Program-made: the position numbers and the translations under genes
The notes under the pieces: generated by a model
What the model was told of the DNA's origin: nothing
Seen by the model: the letters and a program-made list of their open reading frames with translations, nothing else
Database searches by the model: none
Source of the DNA: Zoogloea sp.
Lineage (GTDB): Bacteria; Pseudomonadota; Gammaproteobacteria; Burkholderiales; Rhodocyclaceae
Direction of reading: 5' to 3'
Assembly: GCF_017302315.1 (NCBI RefSeq)
Contig: NZ_JAFLDT010000033.1
Coordinates: forward strand, 1-41,614
DNA: 41,614 nt
Shown: positions 7,395-14,053 of the stretch, in pieces
Position numbering within the stretch: the first letter of the stretch is position 1
How the letters are laid out: the number at the start of each line of letters is the position of its first letter

Positions 7395-8938
7395 GGGAGT
7401 TTGTGAAGTTGCCCGGGACGTGGGTGCTTGCTCCACTGTCGGATATTGCAGAGATCAATCCACGCGCGTTCTGCCTGGTTCCAAGTGCTGTCGGTAAACC
7501 TGTGCACTTTGTGCCAATGAGCGCCGTGACCGAGGAGTTTGGTGGAATTGACGTTTCAGCAAGGCGGCCGCTTGGCGATGTGCAGAAGGGTTACACGTCG
7601 TTTTTGGCCAATGACGTGCTGCTTGCGAAAATCACCCCCTGCATGGAAAACGGCAAACTGGCTGTGGTGCCGCCATTGCCGGACCAACTTGCTTTTGGGT
7701 CCACCGAGTTTCACGTCTTGCGGGCGATGAGTCAGGTCCGGCCAAGCTGGCTGGCGCATTTCTTGTCTCAATCAGCCTTCCGAAAACACGCACGGCAGAA
7801 CATGACAGGGAGCGCGGGTCAGTTGCGTGTCTCAACCAAGTGGTTAGCTGACGCACAGATCCCCGTTGCGCCCGCAGCCGAGCAAACCCGCATCGTTGGC
7901 AAACTCGAAGAACTGCTCTCCGATCTCGATGCCGGCGTGGCCGAGCTCAAGGCGGCCCAAAAGAAGCTCACCCAATACCGCCAATCCCTCCTGAAAGCCG
8001 CCGTCGAAGGCGCGCTCACCGCCGACTGGCGCCGACACAACCGCCCCACCGAGACCGGCGCGCAACTGCTCGAACGCATCCTCACCGAACGCCGCGCCCG
8101 CTGGGAGGCCGGGCAACTTGCCAAATTCAAGGAGCAGGGCAAGACGCCGCCGAAGGACTGGCAGAAGAAATACCCCGAGCCAGTGCAGCCCGATACCGCT
8201 GACTTGCCGAAACTGCCGGAAGGGTGGGTGTGGGCGAGTGTGGATCAGCTTTCACCCGGTGACCTTGCTAATGGGCGCTCCGTTCCGACCGCAGATAACG
8301 GGGCAAAGGTCTTGAGACTAACGGCTGTTCGTGATGGGCAGATAGACCTGAAGGAGTTTAAATGTGGGGCGTGGACGGACAAGGATGCTCGTCCTTTCGC
8401 GTTAAGCAAGGGGGATCTGCTAGTAGTTCGAGGAAATGGGTCTTTGTCTCTTTTAGGGCGTATGGGCTTGGTTCCGGCGGTTACTGAGCCTATTGCATAC
8501 CCCGATACGTTAATCAGGCTGCGAGTATTGGAAAGCATCGTGACTCCAGGCTGGATTTCGACGCTTTGGGATAGTGCCCTAGTGCGTCTTCACCTTGAAA
8601 GACGTGCGCGAACGTCTGCCGGCATCTACAAGATCTCGCAACCTGACATCGTCTCTGTAGCGATTCCCGTCCCTCCAATCAGTGAGCAAATGACGGCCTT
8701 GAGAGTCTTAGATCTTGTGAGACAAGAAGCTCTTTCGAGCGCGATTGCGATAGACCACGCACTCCACCAGTCCACAGCCCAACGCCAGAACATCCTCCGC
8801 GCCGCCTTCTCCGGCCAGCTGGTTCCCCAAGACCCCGACGACGAACCGGCCGCCGTGCTGCTCGAACGCATCCGCGCCGAGCGTGCCACACAGCGCGGCA
8901 CGCTAACCCGCCGGGGGCGGAAGAAGAAAGCCGCATGA
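7391..8938 (+). CDS. hsdS: Type I restriction-modification specificity subunit HsdS
   Basis: A 515-residue specificity subunit that decides the DNA target of both methylation and cleavage. It starts with GTG inside the hsdR stop. Target recognition domain 1 spans about residues 5-155 (begins LPGTWVLAPLSDIAEINPRA). A central conserved helix follows at about 157-215 (EQTRIVGKLEELLSDLDAGV ... RQSLLKAAVEGALT). Domain 2 spans about 275-440 (begins LPEGWVWASVDQL), then a distal helix with a matching segment (RQNILRAAFSGQLV). The repeated LLERI-x-x-E-R motif after each helix shows the internal two-fold symmetry of the family. Both recognition domains are visibly richer in A/T than the flanking helices, as expected for segments exchanged by recombination. 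The target sequence cannot be deduced. Confidence 0.95.
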   Translation: MREFVKLPGTWVLAPLSDIAEINPRAFCLVPSAVGKPVHFVPMSAVTEEFGGIDVSARRPLGDVQKGYTSFLANDVLLAKITPCMENGKLAVVPPLPDQLAFGSTEFHVLRAMSQVRPSWLAHFLSQSAFRKHARQNMTGSAGQLRVSTKWLADAQIPVAPAAEQTRIVGKLEELLSDLDAGVAELKAAQKKLTQYRQSLLKAAVEGALTADWRRHNRPTETGAQLLERILTERRARWEAGQLAKFKEQGKTPPKDWQKKYPEPVQPDTADLPKLPEGWVWASVDQLSPGDLANGRSVPTADNGAKVLRLTAVRDGQIDLKEFKCGAWTDKDARPFALSKGDLLVVRGNGSLSLLGRMGLVPAVTEPIAYPDTLIRLRVLESIVTPGWISTLWDSALVRLHLERRARTSAGIYKISQPDIVSVAIPVPPISEQMTALRVLDLVRQEALSSAIAIDHALHQSTAQRQNILRAAFSGQLVPQDPDDEPAAVLLERIRAERATQRGTLTRRGRKKKAA

Positions 8939-9063
8939 TCACGCTATCGCAAGCGGACGCGCATTGGGCTCGGCAGCTTCTGGACTGGGTCTTGCCCCGG
9001 GCCGAGTCAGACACGCTGGAAACCAAGCGCGTGTCCGGCAAGATGGTGGGCAAGGCGCTGGGT
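8935..9063 (+). pseudogene. Truncated AlbA_2-domain gene (N-terminal fragment)
   Basis: The ATG overlaps the hsdS stop (ATGA). The first 43 residues, including LDWVLPRAESDTLETKRVSG and KMVGKAL, match the start of AlbA_2 (Schlafen-type) DNA-binding proteins, in which 'E-x-x-x-L-E-x-K-R-V-S-G-K-M-x-x-K-A-L-E-T-V-C-A-F-A-N' is a common opening. Similarity stops at about 9063; the frame then runs through unrelated residues to a stop at 9150. The coupling to hsdS suggests it was once the third gene of this operon and was cut off by a rearrangement. It is different from the intact AlbA_2 gene at 9447. Confidence 0.65.
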
Positions 9064-9144
9064 GGATCAAGGCCTGCTCATCTTTGTTTTCTTTCGGTGC
9101 TTCGAGCGCGCGCTCCGCGCTCTGCGTTTACTATCTTCCGCCGA

Positions 9145-9211
9145 GGATAACAACTCGCACAGCAAGCCTAAGCAATTGAATGAAATAAGTTTTCAGGGTC
9201 AGTTGTTATCC
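9145..9211. repeat. 11-bp perfect inverted repeat around a 45-base AT-rich segment
   Basis: GGATAACAACT at 9145-9155 and AGTTGTTATCC at 9201-9211 are perfect reverse complements. The whole stretch 9064-9217 is lower in GC than its surroundings and carries no gene. It lies exactly between the truncated AlbA_2 gene and the truncated hsdM copy, so it may be the scar of an inserted element or a regulatory palindrome. No target-site duplication is visible outside the arms. Confidence 0.5.
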
Positions 9212-9217
9212 CCGCTC

Positions 9218-9454
9218 ATGAATACCTTCTCCCTCATCCAGAAAGTCTGGAACTTCTGCCACACCCTGCGCGACGACGGCGTGGGCTACGGTGACGGTCT
9301 GGAGCAGCTCACCTACCTGCTGTTCCTCAAGCTCGCCCCTGAATACGTGCAGGAGCCCTACAAGCGCGTCACCCGCATCCGCAGCGAGCAGTCCGCCCGG
9401 GCCATCATGAAGAAGCCCCGCACATGCAGAGCGAAGGAAGCCTCCCATGCGTGA
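9218..9454 (+). pseudogene. hsdM: 5' fragment of hsdM (partial duplicate)
   Basis: Bases 9218-9381 repeat the first 164 bases of the intact hsdM (11037 onward) with about a dozen differences, roughly 93% identity. The protein starts MNTFSLIQKVWNFCHTLRDD and stays homologous as far as PYKRVTRIR, about residue 54. After that the frame continues with unrelated residues and stops at 9454, overlapping the start of the next gene. All methylase motifs are missing, so it cannot methylate. Many of the differences are third-position changes, which suggests an old duplication or a copy acquired from a related allele. No ribosome binding site precedes the ATG. Confidence 0.85.
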
Positions 9455-10904
9455 CGAACAGTATTGGGTCAGCCTGGCTCACGAACTGCGTGCCCTGCCC
9501 CGCGAAACGGGCTGGCTGGAGTTCAAGCACAACAATGCGGAGCCGCGGGAGATCGGCGAGTACATCTCGGCGCTGGCCAACACCGCGGCACTGGAAGGCA
9601 AGGCCCATGCCTATCTGCTCTGGGGCGTGGATGACACGACACATCGGGCGATAGGCACGACTTTCGACCCCGCTCACAAACGCGTCGGCAACGAAGAACT
9701 GGAGAGCTGGCTGCTGCGCCAGCTAGCCCCAAAGATTGGCTTTCACTTCGTCCAGCTGGCCCTGGATGGCTTGCCGCTGGTACTGCTGGAGATTGATTGC
9801 GCGTATCGCCACCCCGTGCAGTTCGGTGGGGCCGAATTCATCCGCATCGGTTCCTACAAGAAGCGCCTGAAAGACTTTCAGGAAAAGGAGCGTGAGCTTT
9901 GGCGCGTGCTCGATGCCACCCCCTTCGAGCGCTTGCCAGCCGTGGAAAAGCTGAGTGCGGAAGAAGTACTGAAACGGCTGGATTACCCGAGCTACTTTGA
10001 CCTGATCGACCGCTCCTTACCCGATGGCCGGGCTGCCATTCTGGACGCCCTTGCCGCCGACCGGCTGATCGAGCCTGCTGGCGGTGGCTACTGGAATGTG
10101 ATGAATCTCGGCGCAATCCTGCTAGCCAAGCAGTTGTCAGATTTCGGGCGACTGCAGCGCAAAGCCGTGCGTGTGATTGTTTACAAGGGTAAAGGCCGTG
10201 TAGAGACCTTGCGGGAGCAGACGGGCAACAAGGGCTATGCGGCAGGCTTCGAAGGGCTGATCGGCTTCATCAACGGACTTCTTCCGGTCAATGAAGTGAT
10301 CGGGCAAGCGCTGCGCAAGGCGGTGCCGGTGTATCCGGAGCTGGCGATTCGGGAGCTGGTTGCCAATGCGCTGATCCACCAGGATTTCTCAATTACCGGC
10401 AGCGGTCCCATGGTGGAGATCTTTGATGACCGGATGGAGATCACCAACCCGGGCCTGCCCCTGGTGGACACCGCCCGGATGCTGGACAGTCCGCCGCGCT
10501 CCCGCAATGAGGCGCTGGCTTCGCTGATGCGGCGCATGGGCATCTGTGAAGAGCGTGGCAGCGGAGTGGACAAGGTGGTGTCCCAGGCCGAGTTCTACCA
10601 GCTACCTGCGCCGGCATTCGACGTAGTGGGCGACTCGACCCGCAGCACTTTGTTCGCCCCGCGCAGCCTGACGCAGATGGATCAGGCGGATCGCGTCCGT
10701 GCCGTGTATCTGCACGCCTGCCTGCGGTATGTGCAGCGGGAATTCATGACCAATAGCTCTCTGCGGGAACGCTTCGGGATCGATACGAGGAACAGCGCCA
10801 CCGCCTCCCGCCTCATCAAGGAGGCTTTGGGTGCGGGAATGGTTCGTCTGCATGACCCGGACGCGGCACCCAAGCTCAGGCGTTACGTGCCGAACTGGGC
10901 GTGA
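9447..10904 (+). CDS. AlbA_2 DNA-binding / HATPase_c_4 protein embedded in the hsd locus
   Basis: A 485-residue protein. Residues about 10-160 form an AlbA_2 (Schlafen AlbA) domain: GWLEFKHNN, IGEYISALANTAAL, LLWGVDD, then FIRIGSYKKRL. Residues about 290-390 form a HATPase_c_4 module (PELAIRELVANALIHQDFS, RMEITNPGLPL, RNEALASLMRRMGICEERGSG). The C-terminus looks like a winged-helix region. Such proteins are often encoded within type I restriction loci, either as putative regulators or as accessory defence factors; no activity can be read from the sequence. A good ribosome binding site (AAGGAAG) lies seven bases before the ATG. It sits between a broken and an intact copy of the start of hsdM, so its arrival may have caused the partial duplication. 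It could instead be a separate defence gene. Confidence 0.85.
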   Translation: MRDEQYWVSLAHELRALPRETGWLEFKHNNAEPREIGEYISALANTAALEGKAHAYLLWGVDDTTHRAIGTTFDPAHKRVGNEELESWLLRQLAPKIGFHFVQLALDGLPLVLLEIDCAYRHPVQFGGAEFIRIGSYKKRLKDFQEKERELWRVLDATPFERLPAVEKLSAEEVLKRLDYPSYFDLIDRSLPDGRAAILDALAADRLIEPAGGGYWNVMNLGAILLAKQLSDFGRLQRKAVRVIVYKGKGRVETLREQTGNKGYAAGFEGLIGFINGLLPVNEVIGQALRKAVPVYPELAIRELVANALIHQDFSITGSGPMVEIFDDRMEITNPGLPLVDTARMLDSPPRSRNEALASLMRRMGICEERGSGVDKVVSQAEFYQLPAPAFDVVGDSTRSTLFAPRSLTQMDQADRVRAVYLHACLRYVQREFMTNSSLRERFGIDTRNSATASRLIKEALGAGMVRLHDPDAAPKLRRYVPNWA

Positions 10905-10906
10905 TT

Positions 10907-11013
10907 TACTTGATGGGTACTTGATGGAACACCCGATACCTGTCGCACAAGAAAATAAATCCATTAAAAAACAATGCGGTGCGGAGAGAACGCTACTTGA
11001 TGGGTATTTGATG
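10907..11013 (+). repeat. Pair of 20-bp direct repeats upstream of hsdM
   Basis: TACTTGATGGGTACTTGATG at 10907-10926 recurs at 10994-11013 with one change (C to T). Each copy is itself nearly a tandem of TACTTGATGG. The two copies are 87 bases apart, a multiple of three, and an A-rich segment lies between them. They may be operator sites for a regulator of hsdM, possibly the AlbA_2 protein encoded next door, or the product of slippage. No convincing -35/-10 pair is seen in the interval. Confidence 0.6.
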
Positions 11014-11034
11014 CCCGCCGCAACGGAACGCTGA
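10924..11034 (+). CDS. Possible 36-residue small ORF directly upstream of hsdM
   Basis: The ATG at 10924 lies inside the first 20-bp repeat and opens a frame of 36 residues (starting MEHPIPVAQENKSIKKQ, ending DGYLMPAATER) that stops two bases before the hsdM ATG. The second 20-bp repeat is inside it and encodes LLDGYLM. The tight spacing would allow translational coupling or a leader-peptide role. Ribosome binding is weak and there is no known family, so it may be only a chance frame. Confidence 0.25.
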   Translation: MEHPIPVAQENKSIKKQCGAERTLLDGYLMPAATER

Positions 11035-11036
11035 AG

Positions 11037-12560
11037 ATGAACACCTCCTCCCTCATCCAGAAGGTCTGGAACTTTTGCCACACCCTGCGCGACGACGGCG
11101 TGGGCTATGGCGACTATCTGGAGCAGCTCACCTACCTGCTGTTCCTCAAGCTGGCCCATGAATACGCGCAGGAGCCCTACAAGCGCGACACCCGCATCCC
11201 CGCGGGCTACGACTGGGCGAGCCTGCGCGGCAAGACCGGCGAGCCGCTGGAGGCCCACTATCTGGCGATCCTGCACAAGCTCGGTACGGAGTCCGGCATG
11301 CTGGGCGCCATCTTCTTCAAGGCGCAGAACAAGATCCAGGACCCGGCCAAGCTGGCGCGCCTGGTGCAGATGATCGATGCCGAGAGCTGGATCGGGCTGG
11401 ATGCCGACACCAAGGGCGACCTCTACGAAGGCCTGCTGCAGAAGAACGCGGAAGACACCAAGAGCGGCGCCGGGCAGTACTTCACGCCCCGGGCGATCAT
11501 CCAGGCGATGGTGGCCTGCGTCCGCCCCCAGCCGGAAAAGACCATCGCCGACCCGGCCTGTGGCACAGGTGGGTTCTTCCTGACGGCCAACGAATGGCTG
11601 TCGGGTTCCGGGCAATGGCTGAAGGACAACGCGGCGTGGCTGCACCGGGATCTGCTCCCGCTGAACCCGAGGCAGAAGCGCTTCCTGCGCGAGCAGACCT
11701 TCCACGGCAACGAGATCGTGCCCAACACGCGCCGCCTGTGCCTGATGAACCTGTTCCTGCACAATATCGGCGAGCTGGATGGCGAGCCCTCGGTAGCGCG
11801 CGCGGATGCGCTGATCGCCGAGCCGAAGATCAGGGTGGATTACGTGCTGGCCAACCCGCCCTTCGGCAAGAAGAGCAGCATGACCATCACCAACGAGGAG
11901 GGCGACGAAGACCGCGACGCGCTCACCTACGAGCGGCAGGACTTCTGGCAGACCACGTCCAACAAGCAGCTCAACTTCCTGCAGCACATCGTGAGCATGC
12001 TCAAAGTGGACGGCAAGGCGGCGGTGGTGCTGCCCGACAACGTGCTCTTCGAAGGCGGTGCCGGCGAGAAGATCCGCCGCAAACTGCTGGAGAACTGCGA
12101 TGTGCACACCATCCTGCGGTTGCCCACCGGCATCTTCTACGCCCAGGGCGTGAAGGCCAACGTGGTGTTCTTCGACAACGCGCCGAAGGACGGGCGGGGG
12201 CATACGAAGGGCGTGTGGTTCTACGACCTGCGCACGAACAAGCATTTCACCCTCAAGACCCGTCAGCTGAGGCTGGACGATCTGAAGGACTTTGTCGTCT
12301 CCTACAACCCCGAGAACCGGCACGAGCGCCAGGAAACCGAGCGCTTCAAGTTCTTTGCTTACGATGAACTGATAGCCCGAGACAAGGCGAGCCTGGATAT
12401 CTTCTGGCTGAAGGACGACAGCCTGGAAAATCTGGACGACCTGCCACCCCCGGACGTGTTACAGCAGGAGATCATCGAACACCTGGAGGCCGCGCTGGCC
12501 GCGTTCCGTGATGTTGCATCGGGCCTGCCGAGCTTTGCACGGGTTGAGGGCGGGAAATGA
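11037..12560 (+). CDS. hsdM: Type I restriction-modification methylase subunit HsdM
   Basis: A 507-residue N6-adenine methyltransferase that, with HsdS, methylates the host's recognition sites and, with HsdR, forms the restriction complex. The N-terminal HsdM helical domain spans about residues 1-125. The Rossmann methylase domain has YFTPR (148-152), the AdoMet-binding motif DPACGTGGF (172-180) and the catalytic NPPF (273-276). It ends shortly after a helix typical of the family. The start has a GGAA ribosome binding site about nine bases upstream. It is unusual in lying last, separated from hsdS by about 2.1 kb of fragments and an AlbA_2 gene. Unless it has its own promoter in 10905-11036, it relies on read-through from hsdR. 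It is followed by a strong terminator. Confidence 0.95.
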   Translation: MNTSSLIQKVWNFCHTLRDDGVGYGDYLEQLTYLLFLKLAHEYAQEPYKRDTRIPAGYDWASLRGKTGEPLEAHYLAILHKLGTESGMLGAIFFKAQNKIQDPAKLARLVQMIDAESWIGLDADTKGDLYEGLLQKNAEDTKSGAGQYFTPRAIIQAMVACVRPQPEKTIADPACGTGGFFLTANEWLSGSGQWLKDNAAWLHRDLLPLNPRQKRFLREQTFHGNEIVPNTRRLCLMNLFLHNIGELDGEPSVARADALIAEPKIRVDYVLANPPFGKKSSMTITNEEGDEDRDALTYERQDFWQTTSNKQLNFLQHIVSMLKVDGKAAVVLPDNVLFEGGAGEKIRRKLLENCDVHTILRLPTGIFYAQGVKANVVFFDNAPKDGRGHTKGVWFYDLRTNKHFTLKTRQLRLDDLKDFVVSYNPENRHERQETERFKFFAYDELIARDKASLDIFWLKDDSLENLDDLPPPDVLQQEIIEHLEAALAAFRDVASGLPSFARVEGGK

Positions 12561-12639
12561 ATGTTACGGCGTGCCGTTGATCGGTGGCACGGCCGCCATG
12601 TGACCTGATCGAGCCCTGCCCACCCCCCGACCAGACAAC

Positions 12640-12671
12640 AAAAAGGCCAACCCTCTCAGGTTGGCCTTTTT
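12640..12671. terminator. Bidirectional intrinsic terminator after hsdM
   Basis: AAAAAGGCCAACC (12640-12652) and GGTTGGCCTTTTT (12659-12671) form a perfect 13-bp stem with a six-base loop. The A and T tracts on the two sides make it work in both directions, ending hsdM from the left and the tRNA-Gly transcript from the right. The preceding 12561-12639 holds no gene; CGTGCC/GGCACG there can form a weaker hairpin. Confidence 0.9.
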
Positions 12672-12702
12672 GCTTGCAGATCAACGACCTGCCGGAATCC
12701 GG

Positions 12703-12776
12703 TGGAGCGGGCGATGGGAATCGAACCCACGGCTCTAGCTTGGGAAGCTAGGGTATTACCATTATACGACGCCCGC
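12703..12776 (-). tRNA. tRNA-Gly (anticodon CCC)
   Basis: On the minus strand the gene runs from GCGGGCG (acceptor, 12776-12770) to CGCCCGC-T-CCA (12713-12703). The 7-bp acceptor stem is perfect, a D arm with AATGGTAA follows, the anticodon stem CTAGC/GCTAG encloses the loop TTCCCAA (anticodon CCC), and the T arm contains GGTTCGATTCC. The CCA end is encoded. Length is 74 bases. It reads the glycine codon GGG. Its 3' end faces the restriction island, the usual orientation for island insertion, but I found no duplicated tRNA end at the other side of the island. Confidence 0.97.
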
Positions 12777-12829
12777 TCGAAGAGCCGGGATTGTACGCAG
12801 GCCGGAGGCGGAGGGCAACCGGTGGGCGT

Positions 12830-12837
12830 GGTAAACT
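12830..12837 (+). promoter_or_regulatory. Possible extended -10 element in front of thiS
   Basis: TGGTAAACT fits an extended -10 box (TGn then TAAACT at 12832-12837) six bases before the thiS ATG, with no ribosome binding site between. If it is used, the mRNA would start at the ATG (leaderless). No matching -35 box is seen, and no TPP riboswitch fits in the 67-base gap after the tRNA. Confidence 0.35.
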
Positions 12838-12843
12838 CTTGCC

Positions 12844-13074
12844 ATGTCTGCCCAAGCCGCTTCTTCCGCATCCCTTACCGTCACCGTCAATGGCGAGGCC
12901 CGTGCCCTTGCGGCACCTGTCTCGGTGGCGGGCCTGCTTGACCAGATGGGCCTCACCGGCAAGCGGCTGGCGGTGGAGCGCAACGGTGAGATCGTGCCCA
13001 GGGGCTTGCATGCCGCGACGCTGCTGGCGGAGGGTGACACCCTCGAGATCGTCGTTGCCGTGGGCGGCGGTTAG
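12844..13074 (+). CDS. thiS: Sulfur carrier protein ThiS
   Basis: A 76-residue ubiquitin-like sulfur carrier for the thiazole part of thiamine. The family features are [11 protein letters not shown] near the start, the central [13 protein letters not shown]-like block (here [13 protein letters not shown]), and the C-terminal VVAVGGG, whose final Gly-Gly is thiocarboxylated by ThiF and read by ThiG. It is about ten residues longer at the N-terminus than typical ThiS (about 66); no later in-frame ATG offers a better start. It is followed after 72 bases by thiG, so the pair probably forms one transcript. A GGGGC/GCCCC hairpin (13094-13111) with a T-rich tail between the two genes could weaken read-through. 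Confidence 0.93.
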   Translation: MSAQAASSASLTVTVNGEARALAAPVSVAGLLDQMGLTGKRLAVERNGEIVPRGLHAATLLAEGDTLEIVVAVGGG

Positions 13075-13146
13075 ACTCCGCAACGGGGTTTTTGGGGCGG
13101 CGGGCAGCCCCTTCATTTTTCCTTTCCCTTTCAGACTGGCGCTTCG

Positions 13147-13932
13147 ATGGACGATTTGCTGACGATTGCAGGCTTGGCCTATTCCTCCCGGCTGCTGGTG
13201 GGCACCGGCAAGTACAAGGATTTCACCGAGACCCGCGCGGCGGTGCGGGCCAGCGGGGCGCAGATCGTCACCGTGGCGATCCGCCGGACCAACATCGGGC
13301 AGGATCCAAACGCGCCCAGCCTGCTGGATGCGCTGCCCCCGTCCGAGTTCACCTACCTGCCCAACACGGCGGGCTGCTATTCGGCCGATGATGCGGTGCG
13401 CACCCTGCGCCTGGCGCGGGAGCTGCTGGATGACCACAAGCTGGTGAAGCTGGAGGTGCTGGGTGATCCCCATACCCTCTTCCCCAACATGCCCGAAACC
13501 CTCAAGGCGGCGCAGACGCTGGTGAAGGAGGGCTTCGAGGTGATGGTCTACTGCTCCGACGACCCCATCCAGGCCAAGATGCTGGAAGACATCGGTTGTG
13601 TGGCGGTGATGCCGCTGGCGAGCCTCATCGGTTCCGGCATGGGCGTGCTCAACCCCTGGAACGTGCAACTGGTGCGCGATGCGGTGAAGGTGCCGGTGCT
13701 GCTGGATGCGGGCGTGGGTACCGCGTCGGATGCGGCCATCGCCATGGAGCTGGGTTGCGACGGAGTGTTGATGAACACAGCCATTGCCCTGGCGAAGGAT
13801 CCGGTGCTGATGGCCCGCGCCATGAAGAAGGGGGTCGAGGCCGGCCGCGAGGCTTTCCTGGCCGGGCGCATGCCCCGCAAGTTCTACACTGCCAGCCCGA
13901 GCTCGCCGACCACGGGCATGATCGGCAGCTGA
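13147..13932 (+). CDS. thiG: Thiazole synthase ThiG
   Basis: A 261-residue TIM-barrel enzyme that condenses deoxyxylulose-5-phosphate, dehydroglycine and the ThiS thiocarboxylate into thiazole phosphate. The Schiff-base lysine is K101 (VKLEVLGD). Other family blocks are [36 protein letters not shown], the phosphate-binding [16 protein letters not shown] and [20 protein letters not shown], and the C-terminal SPTTGMI. The start ATG is directly followed by the conserved fold, though the ribosome binding site is poor. The other thiamine genes (thiC, thiE, thiD) are not in this window. The gene is intact. Confidence 0.96.
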   Translation: MDDLLTIAGLAYSSRLLVGTGKYKDFTETRAAVRASGAQIVTVAIRRTNIGQDPNAPSLLDALPPSEFTYLPNTAGCYSADDAVRTLRLARELLDDHKLVKLEVLGDPHTLFPNMPETLKAAQTLVKEGFEVMVYCSDDPIQAKMLEDIGCVAVMPLASLIGSGMGVLNPWNVQLVRDAVKVPVLLDAGVGTASDAAIAMELGCDGVLMNTAIALAKDPVLMARAMKKGVEAGREAFLAGRMPRKFYTASPSSPTTGMIGS

Positions 13933-13957
13933 ACACCGGGTAATTGGGGCAACTGCA

Positions 13958-14032
13958 GGGGCGACTTCAGTCGCCCGCCTTCCGCCTTCCCCCTTTCCAT
14001 CATCAACCTCCGCGGGCGACTGAAGTCGCCCC
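13958..14032. repeat. REP-like inverted palindrome pair between thiG and trmB
   Basis: GGGGCGACTTCAGTCGCCCG at 13958-13977 is nearly palindromic itself and is repeated as its perfect reverse complement at 14013-14032, with a 35-base C/T-rich spacer. This is the head-to-head layout of REP/BIME elements that are spread by REP-associated tyrosine transposases. It lies in the 121-base gap between thiG and trmB and can fold into one long or two short hairpins in RNA. No transposase gene is present here. Confidence 0.8.
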
Positions 14033-14053
14033 TACATATTTCGGATTTGCGGC

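Noticed and set aside
4581-7436. Very long open frame (about 950 codons) antisense to hsdR
   Set aside because: It mirrors the codon structure of hsdR in a GC-rich genome, has a low-complexity Gly/Leu/Val/His composition and no domain; hsdR has all expected motifs.
9145-9211. Integron attC site
   Set aside because: The outer arms are complementary, but they do not match the RYYYAAC/GTTRRRY core and the inner boxes do not pair; no integrase or cassette array is present.
10907-11013. CRISPR array
   Set aside because: Only two 20-bp repeats with a single 67-base spacer and no cas genes; no CRISPR-like series exists anywhere in the window.
12777-12843. TPP riboswitch before thiS
   Set aside because: The gap is only 67 bases and lacks the conserved CUGAGA and ACCUGA elements of the THI box.
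12702-12941. Frame starting MERAMGIEPTALAWEARVLP over the tRNA gene
   Set aside because: This is the well-known false protein produced by reading through tRNA genes antisense; the tRNA-Gly structure is perfect.
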